The translations under genes were made by a program, and so were the position numbers. From Peteryoungia ipomoeae (lineage in GTDB: Bacteria > Pseudomonadota > Alphaproteobacteria > Rhizobiales > Rhizobiaceae), in assembly GCF_004912165.1 (NCBI RefSeq), contig NZ_STGV01000002.1:1-64000 (forward strand): 64,000 bases of DNA, in the 5' to 3' direction. This document shows positions 10,158-18,340 of the stretch, in pieces; position 1 is the first letter of the stretch; every line of letters starts with the position of its first letter. The notes below the pieces were generated by a model that worked only from the letters and a program-made list of their open reading frames with translations, searched no databases and was not told where the DNA came from.

Positions 10158-10888
10158 GCAATCATCCTTGCGGCACAGCGCAGCTCCCAGAGGATGCGGA
10201 AGGATGTGCGCAGCGACAGCTTCGATTCCCCCGCAAGGCGCGGCGCGATCGAAAAACCGACTTCGCTATACTTCAGCTGGGCGCGGCGATCGGCCAGATT
10301 GTGGGTCAGGATGAGGAAGCCTGCCTTCCAGCCACCATGCGAGGTGCTCGGAAGCGTGACCGCCCGCTTGTCGACCGCAAAGAAGCCCGACAGCGGATCC
10401 GTGCAGCAGATGTATTTGCCCAGCGTGCCGATCAAAAAGCGGTTGATCGTGCGCGAAGCCACGCGACGGATAGCGTGGGACAAGCCTGCATCTCCATTAA
10501 TGTGAATATAGCGGCTTGCGAAGACGACTGAGCTGTTGGTGAGTTGGTTGGCCAGATTGACCAGCATGTCCGTCGGATGCTGACCATCGCCATCCATGAC
10601 GATGACCTGCTCGTTGGCTGAAACACGCAAACCATGCAGGATCGCGCCGGTGAGGCCATCGCGCTCCTGAGGGGTGCGATGGATCAGATTGAGGGCGATG
10701 CCGGTTTCGCTCGACAGCGCTTCGCGCGCGGCTTCAACCGTCGACAGGTCGTCGGAATCGTCCACAAGGACGATCTCGTGGCGACCGGCCGGCGCCGAGG
10801 AAATGGTGGACAAGGTTCTGACAACGGAAGTCAGGACATCGCGGATGGCAAGAGACTCATTGCGGGTAACGATGACAACACTTAGCAT
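10154..10888 (-). CDS. GT2 family glycosyltransferase, polyprenyl-phosphate sugar synthase-like
   Basis: A 244-residue soluble GT2 enzyme resembling dolichol/undecaprenyl-phosphate mannosyltransferases. It has LSVVIVTRNES at the start, IVLVDDSDD (about 37-45) and VMDGDGQHP with the DxD metal motif at about 95-103. Such enzymes make the polyprenyl-phosphate sugar donor used by GT-C transferases, and a GT-C gene is encoded divergently only seven bases away, a sensible donor/acceptor pairing. I chose the ATG at 10888 because translation from there begins directly with the GT2 beta strand; an upstream in-frame ATG at 10921 would overlap the divergent gene. Confidence 0.78.
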   Translation of the reverse strand: MLSVVIVTRNESLAIRDVLTSVVRTLSTISSAPAGRHEIVLVDDSDDLSTVEAAREALSSETGIALNLIHRTPQERDGLTGAILHGLRVSANEQVIVMDGDGQHPTDMLVNLANQLTNSSVVFASRYIHINGDAGLSHAIRRVASRTINRFLIGTLGKYICCTDPLSGFFAVDKRAVTLPSTSHGGWKAGFLILTHNLADRRAQLKYSEVGFSIAPRLAGESKLSLRTSFRILWELRCAARMIA

Positions 10889-10895
10889 AACATAG

Positions 10896-12425
10896 ATGCC
10901 TAATATTACTCGGGTTGACACAAATTTGTTCAGAAAGCAAAAATTATTGGTTGTTGCATATATAATTGCAACTGTCGGTATTTATGTTGCCTTTCATTCG
11001 CTCATTTCTTCAGACTTCCCTGGAGTTGAGTGGGACGAGTCTGTCTATGCTTGTATCACCGAGAGTCTTAATAAAGAATTTGAACTTAAACATGTATCTG
11101 ATATTACTCGCGAAGGGCAGTTCTACGGGTGGCACCCTCCTTTTTACTTCTACTTGTCCGGAGCTGTTAGCCACTTCATGAGTGGCGAAGATTTCCTTCA
11201 GATGAACCGGGCACTGAACAATCTCTTCATGGGATTTGCCATGGCGATTGTGGCGGTTGGACTTCACCGGATCGGGAAACTCCCGCTGGCGACTGTTTCC
11301 GTCGGCATGCTGTTTGCCTGCGTTGACGTGTGGAACATGATTTCCGGGCGGATAGGTTGGTTTGAGAACGTCCAGTTCGTGCTGGTTGCGGCGACCCAGC
11401 TGTCGCTGATGGCGCTCCTCCTGAGCGGCACCTACCGTTCCGCGATCCTTGTCGGCTTCTTTGCCGGCTGGGTGGTGATCTTCAAGCATATCGGCGCCTG
11501 GGAGATCGTGCAGCTCGGGCTCCTGTTCCTGCTGTTCTCGTCGCGCCGCAAGCAGCTGATCGTCACCGGCGCCGTCATCGCGCTGATGGTCGTCCTCTAT
11601 GGTTTGCTGCAGCTCTACCGCGGCGGCGAAGACTACATCAATCAGCAGCTCCACCACACGATGCGGGCTGTCGGCAAGAAGAAGTCACCATCGGTGAACT
11701 TCGACCTGAAGCAGGCGATCAACATTTTCCTCGATGCCTATGGCGTGTTCTGGCCAAGCATTCTGGCCACGCTCCTCGGGCTGGCCGTTGCTGGCTTCAC
11801 CTATCTGCGCGCGGGCTTCATCGTCTATTGGTGTAAGGCCCAGCAGGTCTTCCTCTCCAGCCGCCGCGATGTGGGGCTGCTGGTCTTGAACACCTGGCTG
11901 CTCGGCGCCTTCATCAGCCTGTTGGCGATCAAGCTGCGCAATCCGCACTACTATTTCCTGATCTTCATTCCGGCGACCTTCACCGTCGGGGTCTTCCTGA
12001 TGAACCTCTACCGGGTGCGGAAATGGCGCTACGTGGCAGCCGGCCTCCTGACCCTGTTCCTTGTCGGCAATGCCACCAGTTTCGCGATGCGGGTGCAGTG
12101 GGACGATAGCGTGCTGACGAACTTCTATCGCACCTACCACGACACCCTGAAAGGCCGGATCATCCTGACGGAAGAGCCGCTTGCCTGCCTTGCGGGCGAG
12201 ATTGACGGGTTTCGTGACATCCGGCTTGCCCATAATCGCGAGCTTAAACTGCTCAATCAAGACGACATCGGCGCGGTGGTGCTGCTCAGCAGCCGCTCCT
12301 ACAAACCACCGGTCAGCGAGGCCTGGAGCGACAAGCTCGCGACACGCTACAAACAGATCTACAAGGACAGTGATTGGAAATGGAACATCGAGATCTGGCT
12401 CCCAGCCACGCGCGTGGCGCGGTGA
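10896..12425 (+). CDS. GT-C (ArnT/PMT-type) membrane glycosyltransferase
   Basis: A 509-residue polytopic protein of the ArnT/PMT (GT39/GT83) type. It has an N-terminal membrane helix, then a periplasmic loop with the acidic GVEWDESVY motif (about 38-46, the catalytic DE of GT-C enzymes), WHPPFYFYLSG, about ten further helices and a soluble C-terminal domain. It would move a sugar from a polyprenyl phosphate to an envelope acceptor. The first roughly 200 bases are strikingly AT-rich (65 G+C in 180 by hand count over 10921-11100, about 36%), while the rest is near 60%. A GtrA-like gene is coupled downstream by GTGA, and a polyprenyl-phosphate sugar synthase lies divergently. Confidence 0.8.
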   Translation: MPNITRVDTNLFRKQKLLVVAYIIATVGIYVAFHSLISSDFPGVEWDESVYACITESLNKEFELKHVSDITREGQFYGWHPPFYFYLSGAVSHFMSGEDFLQMNRALNNLFMGFAMAIVAVGLHRIGKLPLATVSVGMLFACVDVWNMISGRIGWFENVQFVLVAATQLSLMALLLSGTYRSAILVGFFAGWVVIFKHIGAWEIVQLGLLFLLFSSRRKQLIVTGAVIALMVVLYGLLQLYRGGEDYINQQLHHTMRAVGKKKSPSVNFDLKQAINIFLDAYGVFWPSILATLLGLAVAGFTYLRAGFIVYWCKAQQVFLSSRRDVGLLVLNTWLLGAFISLLAIKLRNPHYYFLIFIPATFTVGVFLMNLYRVRKWRYVAAGLLTLFLVGNATSFAMRVQWDDSVLTNFYRTYHDTLKGRIILTEEPLACLAGEIDGFRDIRLAHNRELKLLNQDDIGAVVLLSSRSYKPPVSEAWSDKLATRYKQIYKDSDWKWNIEIWLPATRVAR

Positions 12426-12817
12426 ACCGAATGAAGGCCATGCTTGACCAGAAGGTGGTCCGCTTCGCCATCGTTGGAACCACGTCGCTTGTCGTCCCGG
12501 CAGCCCTCTCCGCCTGGCTGCGCCTGACGACACCGCTTGCCGACCAGACGATTTTCGCGATCTCTTCGGTGATTGCGATCGAGATGAATTATCTGCTGAA
12601 CCACTTCTTCACCTGGAAGAAGGCCGGCACGTTCACGGCACTTGCCGGCACATGGCTGCGCTTCCACATCACCAAGGCCTTCACGTTCCTGATCGGGCAG
12701 ATCCTGTTCTTTGGCGCAAACTACCTGACGGGCAATTTCTTCCTCGCCTATTGCCTGACCGTGCTGATGATGACCTTTGCCAACTTCGGGCTGCAGAAGC
12801 ACTACATCTTCAAATAG
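12422..12817 (+). CDS. GtrA-like family membrane protein
   Basis: A 131-residue protein with four membrane helices typical of GtrA, a presumed polyprenyl-linked sugar flippase or accessory (VVRFAIVGTTSLVV at the N-terminus; MNYLLNHFFTW in the middle; NFGLQKHYIFK at the end). The GTG at 12422 overlaps the TGA of the GT-C gene by four bases; an ATG at 12431 is the alternative. GtrA, GT2 and GT-C together are the classic three-part lipid-linked sugar transfer system, as in phage O-antigen glucosylation gtrABC, so this cluster likely decorates a surface glycan. No phage genes are visible nearby. Confidence 0.85.
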   Translation: MNRMKAMLDQKVVRFAIVGTTSLVVPAALSAWLRLTTPLADQTIFAISSVIAIEMNYLLNHFFTWKKAGTFTALAGTWLRFHITKAFTFLIGQILFFGANYLTGNFFLAYCLTVLMMTFANFGLQKHYIFK

Positions 12818-12825
12818 GGAGAATT

Positions 12826-12882
12826 CACTCTCCCCTCCTTGGAAGTCCAATACAAAGCAAGACTTTCAAGAAGGGGAGAGTG
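12826..12882. repeat. 22-bp imperfect inverted repeat
   Basis: Arms 12826-12847 and 12861-12882 match in 20 of 22 positions around the 13-base loop 12848-12860. The right arm runs into the CCA end of tRNA-His. No T-run follows on either strand, so this is not a standard terminator, though it could end or process the tRNA transcript. Confidence 0.75.
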
Positions 12883-12957
12883 GTACGGTTGAGTGGGGTC
12901 GAACCACCGACCTCAGGTGCCACAAACCTGCGCTCTAACCAACTGAGCTACAACCGC
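12881..12957 (-). tRNA. tRNA-His (anticodon GTG)
   Basis: Read on the minus strand, a complete cloverleaf is visible. The acceptor stem GCGGTTG pairs with CAACCGT (first pair G-U). The D-arm is GCTC...GAGC. The anticodon stem CAGGT/ACCTG encloses the loop TTGTGGC (anticodon GTG). The TTCGA-type T-loop and an encoded CCA at 12881-12883 are also present. The discriminator base is A73 and the base before position 1 is T, so G-1 is not encoded. Loss of G-1:C73 is a known peculiarity of a large alphaproteobacterial group. It lies just downstream of gtrA on the opposite strand. Confidence 0.97.
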
Positions 12958-13034
12958 ACAAAGCGCCTCGTGGAGACGTTGGGGTCACATACGAGCACTG
13001 GCCGAAGAATTCAAGCCCTTTTTGCAGCGGATGT

Positions 13035-13064
13035 GAAAAGGGCCGGCCCTTAAAGGGCCGACCC
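13035..13064 (-). terminator. Terminator of the phasin gene
   Basis: On the minus strand the arms GGGTCGGCCC and GGGCCGGCCC (13064-13055 and 13049-13040) fold with one G-U pair, followed by CTTTTCAC. It lies about 33 bases after the phasin stop codon. Confidence 0.75.
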
Positions 13065-13096
13065 TCTTACTGATCGGGAATTGCCGTCGACGATCC

Positions 13097-13537
13097 TCAA
13101 GCGGCCTTGAAGGACGACATGGCCTTTTCAGCAGCGTCCTTGCCAGGCTTGGTCACGGTTTCAGCAACCTTCTTGACCGTTTCCTGGATCGCCTTGGCCT
13201 GCTCCATCGTCACTTCAGCCTGCTTGCGGATGAAGGAGGTCTGCAGCTCAACCAGTTCGGCGACCGACTTCACGCCGAGAAGCGCTTCCATGTGGGAAAG
13301 CGAGAGATCGGCATTGGTCCGCAGTGCATCGATGGCCTTCAGGCCAAGTTCAACGCTGCCGGCCTGCGCGGTCTGCACGGTGGCTTCAACGGTACGCGTT
13401 GCGTCTTCCGTGGCCGACTTCAGCTTGGAATAGGCTTCCTTCGACTGGGCAGCGCCCTTCTCGGCGAAATCGCGGAAGCTTTCCTGCATCTTGGACGGAT
13501 CAAACGTGGAGAAGGAGAAGATGTCCTTAGTGGTCAT
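13097..13537 (-). CDS. phaP1: Phasin (PHB granule-associated protein)
   Basis: A 146-residue, mostly alpha-helical phasin-2-type protein that coats polyhydroxybutyrate granules. It is rich in Lys/Ala/Glu, lacks membrane segments and has the family-typical stretch IDALRTNADLSLSHMEALLG (about 69-88), followed by an Ala/Lys-rich amphipathic tail. The start at 13537 has a GAGGAAA ribosome site; upstream in-frame ATGs are rejected. I recall S. meliloti PhaP1 lying next to cbrA, the same arrangement as here, which is the basis for the symbol. Two TTGTGCA-type palindromic elements upstream suggest control by the PHB-responsive repressor PhaR. Confidence 0.87.
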   Translation of the reverse strand: MTTKDIFSFSTFDPSKMQESFRDFAEKGAAQSKEAYSKLKSATEDATRTVEATVQTAQAGSVELGLKAIDALRTNADLSLSHMEALLGVKSVAELVELQTSFIRKQAEVTMEQAKAIQETVKKVAETVTKPGKDAAEKAMSSFKAA

Positions 13538-13612
13538 TGCGCATTTCCTCATCATGGATGGGCCTGAGCGGACCCTTTGGTTTCTGGGATGACGTCTATA
13601 TAACATCGCCAA

Positions 13613-13645
13613 TTGTGCATTGCAATATCATTGTGCAGTGCACAA
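13613..13645. promoter_or_regulatory. Candidate PhaR operator, two TTGTGCA elements
   Basis: Two related elements lie 18 bases apart: TTGTGCATTGCAA (13613-13625) and the perfect palindrome TTGTGCAGTGCACAA (13631-13645). PhaR of Paracoccus denitrificans binds TGC-rich repeats of this kind upstream of phasin genes. They lie 75-110 bases upstream of the phasin start, in the region shared with the divergent kinase gene. Binding is inferred. Confidence 0.55.
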
Positions 13646-13786
13646 TAAGAAAAAACGCATGTGGGAAACTCTGCGGAATTAACCTTATCCAATGAAAGGG
13701 CGGGGGTTTTATGGACCCCTGGGGTCTGTCTAGCTATTAAAAATCTGTTAATTTGGTTCGACTGCCCGCAAGCGACAGGTTTGGCA

Positions 13787-16700
13787 ATGCCCGCTCAATA
13801 CCCCTTCATCGATGTGGCCGTGCATGACCTCATTCGCCCGCGCCTTGCGCGCGGCGAAGCGCTGGTTCTGTTCACCGCCGACCTGCAAAGAGTGGTGTGG
13901 TGCAATGGCCAGGGTGCGCGCTTTTTCGGCCAGCCCTCCATCTATGATTTCCTTGAAGCGGGTCCCAACCGCAGCGATCTGAGCTTCCGCCAGATCGCCG
14001 CTGCGGCAAGGCCTCTGAACGCCTCGGGAGATCGTCGGGGCCTGATGCTGCGCGTCACGTCCGGTTTTCGCACGGTGCCGCTGCAGGCAAGCGTCGAACG
14101 CCTCGCGGTCAGGGGTGAAGACCTGGTGCTGTTGGCACTGCCCTTAGCGGAGGCAAAACCCGGCAGCCGGGCGCTGGCGCACGACCTGATGGTCGGCTTT
14201 GATGACCCCGATACGCATATGGCCGTTCTCGACGGCCAAGGTGCAATTGTTGCCGCCTCCTCAGAGTTCACCGACCTCGGCATCGCTGATTCGGTGCTAC
14301 GCGACCTCGTCGCGCAGGTCTCGCTGGACCCGACGCGCCTGATCAAGCGCCCGATCGCGACCGGACGGGGACATCTTCCAACCGCAATTGGCCGGATCTC
14401 CGATGAGCCTCCGATCCATCTCCTGTTCACGGTCGACCTCCATGGCGAGATGGACACGACCGCTGATGAACCGGTGAAGGCCACGCCGCCGGCGGCTGCC
14501 CTCGATACTGCAGCATCGGTCGAGGCATTGGGAGATGAGGAGCCGCAGGCCGATGACGTGTTGGAAGATCCCGACACGATCGATCTTGCAGAGACTGCAG
14601 CCGACGCCGAAACTGTGTCCGACTGGACCGATGAGGTTCCGGATGACGATGCTGAAATGCCCGTCGACAGCTCGCCGTCGGAGGATGTGCCCCCTACAGA
14701 CGACCGGATGTCGCTGATTGACGCCATTGCGGTCGACGAGCATGACGACGAAAATCCTGACGATTGGGATGATGACGACGATCTCGACGCAATTGATGAC
14801 GGCGATGAGGACTTGAGCGCACTTCAGCCGGAGACCGTGGCCGCTGCACCGACTGTCGAACCGCAGCCGACCGTGCCCTCCCCGCGCGATGAGAGTGACG
14901 CCAATCGTTTCGTCTTTGACCGAGACCGTCGCGCCATCCGCTTCGTCTGGAAGATCGATGAGAGCGGACGCTTCAGCGAAGTCTCGCCGGAATTTGCCCA
15001 GGCAGTCGGCCCGCGGGCGTCCGACATCAATGGCGTTGCCTTTTCCGATCTCGCAGCCCTCTTCAACCTCGACCCCGATGGCCGGATCACCGAACTTCTG
15101 AAGAAGCGCGACACCTGGTCGGGCAAGACGATTTATTGGCCGGTCGAAGGCACGCGCCTGGTGGTTCCGGTCGACCTGGCCGCCCTGCCGACCTATACGC
15201 GCAACCGTGATTTCGACGGCTTTCGCGGCTTCGGGATCGTGCGCGTTGCCGATGCCATCGAGGACCCCAATGCCACCGGGATGACCTTTGTCGCAAATGC
15301 CACGGCAGCCGCTGACATGGTCGAAGAGACGACGGCGGAAGAGGATCTTGAAGAATTCCTGTTTGAGCTCGCCGCAGGCGAGCATCATGGTCCAGACGAC
15401 GTCAGCGAGGAAGAGGAGGCAGCAGCCTCTGAGGCGCTGGATCGGCTTTGGGGGGAAGACACCGATGAGGAAGATGGCACGGAAGGCGATGACGTCTCGG
15501 AGACAGAGGCGCCCGCGGACAATGGTCCCGATACAGGCTCAGCCGCATCAGAGGATGTGTTGAGGTTTGAACCGCCCGTCATCCGCTTCATGGAGCCTGA
15601 CAGGCACAAGCCAGCCGACAAGATCGTGCAGCTTGATCCGCATCGGCGCGACAAGGATCGGCTGACGCCTGGCGAACAGGCGGCTTTCCGCGAGATCGGG
15701 CGCAAGCTCGATCCGCTTGGCCTTAGAGCCCGCGTCCAGGCCTCTTTGACGCCGGCTGCGTCAGAGCCTCCTGCGCTGAGAGAAGCCGCTCGGCCTGAGA
15801 CGCCGTCGGTTTCGCCCGCAAAGCCAGAAAACAAGCCTGAGCCTCAGTCCGAGGCCGTCGAGCCTGCCGAGGCGGAGAAACCCGCAGCAGTTGCCGACAC
15901 TGCCGATGAGAGCAACAACGAGCCGACGCCGGCGACGCCATCCGTGGTCGAGCCGCCGCTTACCTATAGCGAGACCTTGACGGGACGGCGCGAGCGGAGC
16001 CTGAATGCCGATATTGTCGACCTGATGCCCGTTGCGCTGCTGGTGCATGTCGGCGACCGGCTAATTCATGCCAACCCGGAATTCTTCAGCCTGACCGGCT
16101 ACACATCGCTTGCGGCTCTTGACGAGGCCGGCGGACTGGATGAGCTCATCCAGCGTCAGGATCTGCATGAGGCTGGCGATCAGGCAGGCCCGATGGCGGC
16201 GATCACGGCGGACGGCAAAATTGTGCCGGTGACCGCACGGCTGCAATCCGTGCGCTTCGACGATGCCAGTGCACTGATGCTTGCGCTGATTGCCCAGCCG
16301 GCCTCTGCCGCTGAGCCATCGGCACCGGCCCCGGCTGCTGCAATCGACGTGCCGACTGCGATGACGCAAGAGCCTGTCCCATCCGGTGAACTGGCGCGTC
16401 TCAAGGTCGAAGTCGAAGAGATGAAGGCGATCCTGGAGACCGCGACCGATGGCGTGGTGATCCTCGATGCCGATGGCGACATCCGCTCAATGAACCGGGC
16501 AGCCAGCGCCCTGTTCAACTTCGACGACATGGAAACCCGCGGCAAACCTTTCGTGATGCTGTTTGCCCATGAGAGCCAGAGGTCCATCCTCGATTATCTG
16601 AATGGCCTCTCCGGCCACGGCGTCGCGAGCGTGCTCAATGATGGCCGAGAGGTTATCGGCCGGGAAGCCTCAGGCGGTTTCCTGCCGCTCTTCATGACCA

Positions 16701-17521
16701 TCGGCCGCCTTCATTCCTCCAATGGCTACTGTGCCGTCATCCGTGACATCACCCAGTGGAAACGGACCGAAGATGAATTGCGCAGCGCAAAGCGCGCGGC
16801 CGAGACGGCCAATGCCCACAAGACGGACTTCCTGGCGCGTGTCAGCCACGAAATCCGGACACCACTCAATGCCATCATCGGCTTTGCCGACATGATGGCC
16901 AACGAGCACTTCGGGCCAGTTGGCCATCCGCGCTACGGCGAATATGCCCATGACATCGTGCGTTCGGGCCGCCATGTGCTCGACATCGTCAACGACCTGC
17001 TCGATATCTCCAAGATCGAAGCCGGCGAGATGGAACTCGATTTCGCTTCCGTCGGTTTGAACGAAACCGTGCAGGCTGCCGTTTCGATCGTGCAGCCGCA
17101 GGCCAATAGCCAGCGCGTGATCATTCGCACCGCCCTCTCTCAGGCGGTTCCGAGCGTTGTGGCGGATGATCGCTCGATCAAGCAGATCGTGCTGAACATT
17201 CTTGCCAACGCGATCCGGTTTACACCGTCGGGAGGCCAGATCATCGTTTCATCCTCTTATGAGCCCAATGGCAGCGTCGTTTTGCGGATCCGTGATACCG
17301 GCATCGGCATGTCGCGCACCGAGCTGGAGCAGGCAATGAAGCCGTTCCGCCAGGTCTCGACTGGTACACCGCGCAATCGTGGCGACGGGACAGGTCTTGG
17401 TCTGCCGCTGACCAAGGCCATGGTGGATGCAAACCGTGCTCAGTTTGCGATTTCCTCGACACCCAACGAGGGGACGCTGGTGGAAATCACCTTCCCTTCG
17501 CCCCGGGTGCTGGCGGACTGA
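13787..17521 (+). CDS. cbrA: CbrA-like multi-PAS sensor histidine kinase (PleC/DivJ family)
   Basis: About 1,244 residues from the ATG at 13787 (an ATG at 13661 also opens the frame). The C-terminal kinase core has the H-box ARVSHEIRTPLN with His1021, N-box NILANAIRF, G1 DTGIGM and G2 GTGLGL; the H-box and flanks are of the PleC/DivJ type that acts on the single-domain regulator DivK. Upstream lie at least three PAS-like domains, the last two at about 740-880 and 870-980. Unusual acidic, low-complexity linkers occupy about 240-360 and 520-610. No clear membrane helix is visible. In S. meliloti, CbrA controls CtrA and succinoglycan/flagellar output, and its gene neighbours phaP1 as here. The ortholog call rests on domain type plus neighbour. 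Confidence 0.8.
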   Translation: MPAQYPFIDVAVHDLIRPRLARGEALVLFTADLQRVVWCNGQGARFFGQPSIYDFLEAGPNRSDLSFRQIAAAARPLNASGDRRGLMLRVTSGFRTVPLQASVERLAVRGEDLVLLALPLAEAKPGSRALAHDLMVGFDDPDTHMAVLDGQGAIVAASSEFTDLGIADSVLRDLVAQVSLDPTRLIKRPIATGRGHLPTAIGRISDEPPIHLLFTVDLHGEMDTTADEPVKATPPAAALDTAASVEALGDEEPQADDVLEDPDTIDLAETAADAETVSDWTDEVPDDDAEMPVDSSPSEDVPPTDDRMSLIDAIAVDEHDDENPDDWDDDDDLDAIDDGDEDLSALQPETVAAAPTVEPQPTVPSPRDESDANRFVFDRDRRAIRFVWKIDESGRFSEVSPEFAQAVGPRASDINGVAFSDLAALFNLDPDGRITELLKKRDTWSGKTIYWPVEGTRLVVPVDLAALPTYTRNRDFDGFRGFGIVRVADAIEDPNATGMTFVANATAAADMVEETTAEEDLEEFLFELAAGEHHGPDDVSEEEEAAASEALDRLWGEDTDEEDGTEGDDVSETEAPADNGPDTGSAASEDVLRFEPPVIRFMEPDRHKPADKIVQLDPHRRDKDRLTPGEQAAFREIGRKLDPLGLRARVQASLTPAASEPPALREAARPETPSVSPAKPENKPEPQSEAVEPAEAEKPAAVADTADESNNEPTPATPSVVEPPLTYSETLTGRRERSLNADIVDLMPVALLVHVGDRLIHANPEFFSLTGYTSLAALDEAGGLDELIQRQDLHEAGDQAGPMAAITADGKIVPVTARLQSVRFDDASALMLALIAQPASAAEPSAPAPAAAIDVPTAMTQEPVPSGELARLKVEVEEMKAILETATDGVVILDADGDIRSMNRAASALFNFDDMETRGKPFVMLFAHESQRSILDYLNGLSGHGVASVLNDGREVIGREASGGFLPLFMTIGRLHSSNGYCAVIRDITQWKRTEDELRSAKRAAETANAHKTDFLARVSHEIRTPLNAIIGFADMMANEHFGPVGHPRYGEYAHDIVRSGRHVLDIVNDLLDISKIEAGEMELDFASVGLNETVQAAVSIVQPQANSQRVIIRTALSQAVPSVVADDRSIKQIVLNILANAIRFTPSGGQIIVSSSYEPNGSVVLRIRDTGIGMSRTELEQAMKPFRQVSTGTPRNRGDGTGLGLPLTKAMVDANRAQFAISSTPNEGTLVEITFPSPRVLAD

Positions 17522-17599
17522 AACATCCCTCATCCCTGGCTGACCCTGGCATTTGCCGCTCCTGATGGGGTTGGCGATACCTTTAAATCACCTCAAGCT

Positions 17600-18253
17600 T
17601 TGGAGATCGCCTTGCTCTCGTTTGCTGCCCTTGGCGCCATTCTCCTTGCGATCGCCATGGGCGCCATGAGCCCCGGCCCGAGCTTTGTGCTGGTTTCGCG
17701 CATCTCGATTGCAAATTCGCGCCTGCATGGACTGGCCGCGGCCATTGGCATGGGGCTGGGCGGCGCGTTTTTCTCGGTGCTTGCCCTGCTCGGGCTTGTT
17801 GCCCTGTTGCAGCAGGTCGAGTGGCTCTATCTACTGCTGAAGATTGCGGGCGGGCTTTATCTGATCAAACTCGGCATCGCCATCTGGCGCGGCGCCTCGG
17901 AGCCTTTGGCGATGGGTAATAATGGCGAGGCAAACACCATGCCGCTTGCCCGCGCGCTTGCCGTGGCATTCGGCACGCAAATCAGCAATCCAAAGACGGC
18001 CGTCGTCTATGGCAGCATCTTTGTAGCCCTGATGCCGAAAGATCCTTCCGGGTTTTTCCTTGCCGCCCTGCCGCCCCTCGTCTTTCTGGTCGAAGCAGGC
18101 TGGTATGTGATCGTCGCCGTGGCCTTTTCCGCCAAGTCCTCGCAGCGCGTCTATCTTAGCGCAAAAATCTGGATCGACCGCCTTGCCGGTGCGATCATCG
18201 GTGTGCTTGGGCTGCGGCTCGTCAGTGAGAGCATCGGGTCGTGGCAGCGTTGA
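17600..18253 (+). CDS. LysE/RhtB family amino acid exporter
   Basis: A 217-residue inner-membrane exporter with about six helices. The N-terminal MGAMSPGPSFVLVSR signature is typical of RhtB/LysE translocators, which expel amino acids or derivatives such as homoserine and threonine. The frame starts at a TTG (17600) with weak ribosome-site support, and a second TTG at 17612 is possible, so the exact start is uncertain. A Fe(III)-type permease gene follows 87 bases downstream. Substrate unknown. Confidence 0.85.
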   Translation: MEIALLSFAALGAILLAIAMGAMSPGPSFVLVSRISIANSRLHGLAAAIGMGLGGAFFSVLALLGLVALLQQVEWLYLLLKIAGGLYLIKLGIAIWRGASEPLAMGNNGEANTMPLARALAVAFGTQISNPKTAVVYGSIFVALMPKDPSGFFLAALPPLVFLVEAGWYVIVAVAFSAKSSQRVYLSAKIWIDRLAGAIIGVLGLRLVSESIGSWQR

Positions 18254-18340
18254 GACATCAGGCGGCGAATGGCGCGGTTTGATTCTCCATCGGTTTGAGC
18301 TAGAGGAGGACAGGAACCGCCAACGCGAAGGACTGGCCGC

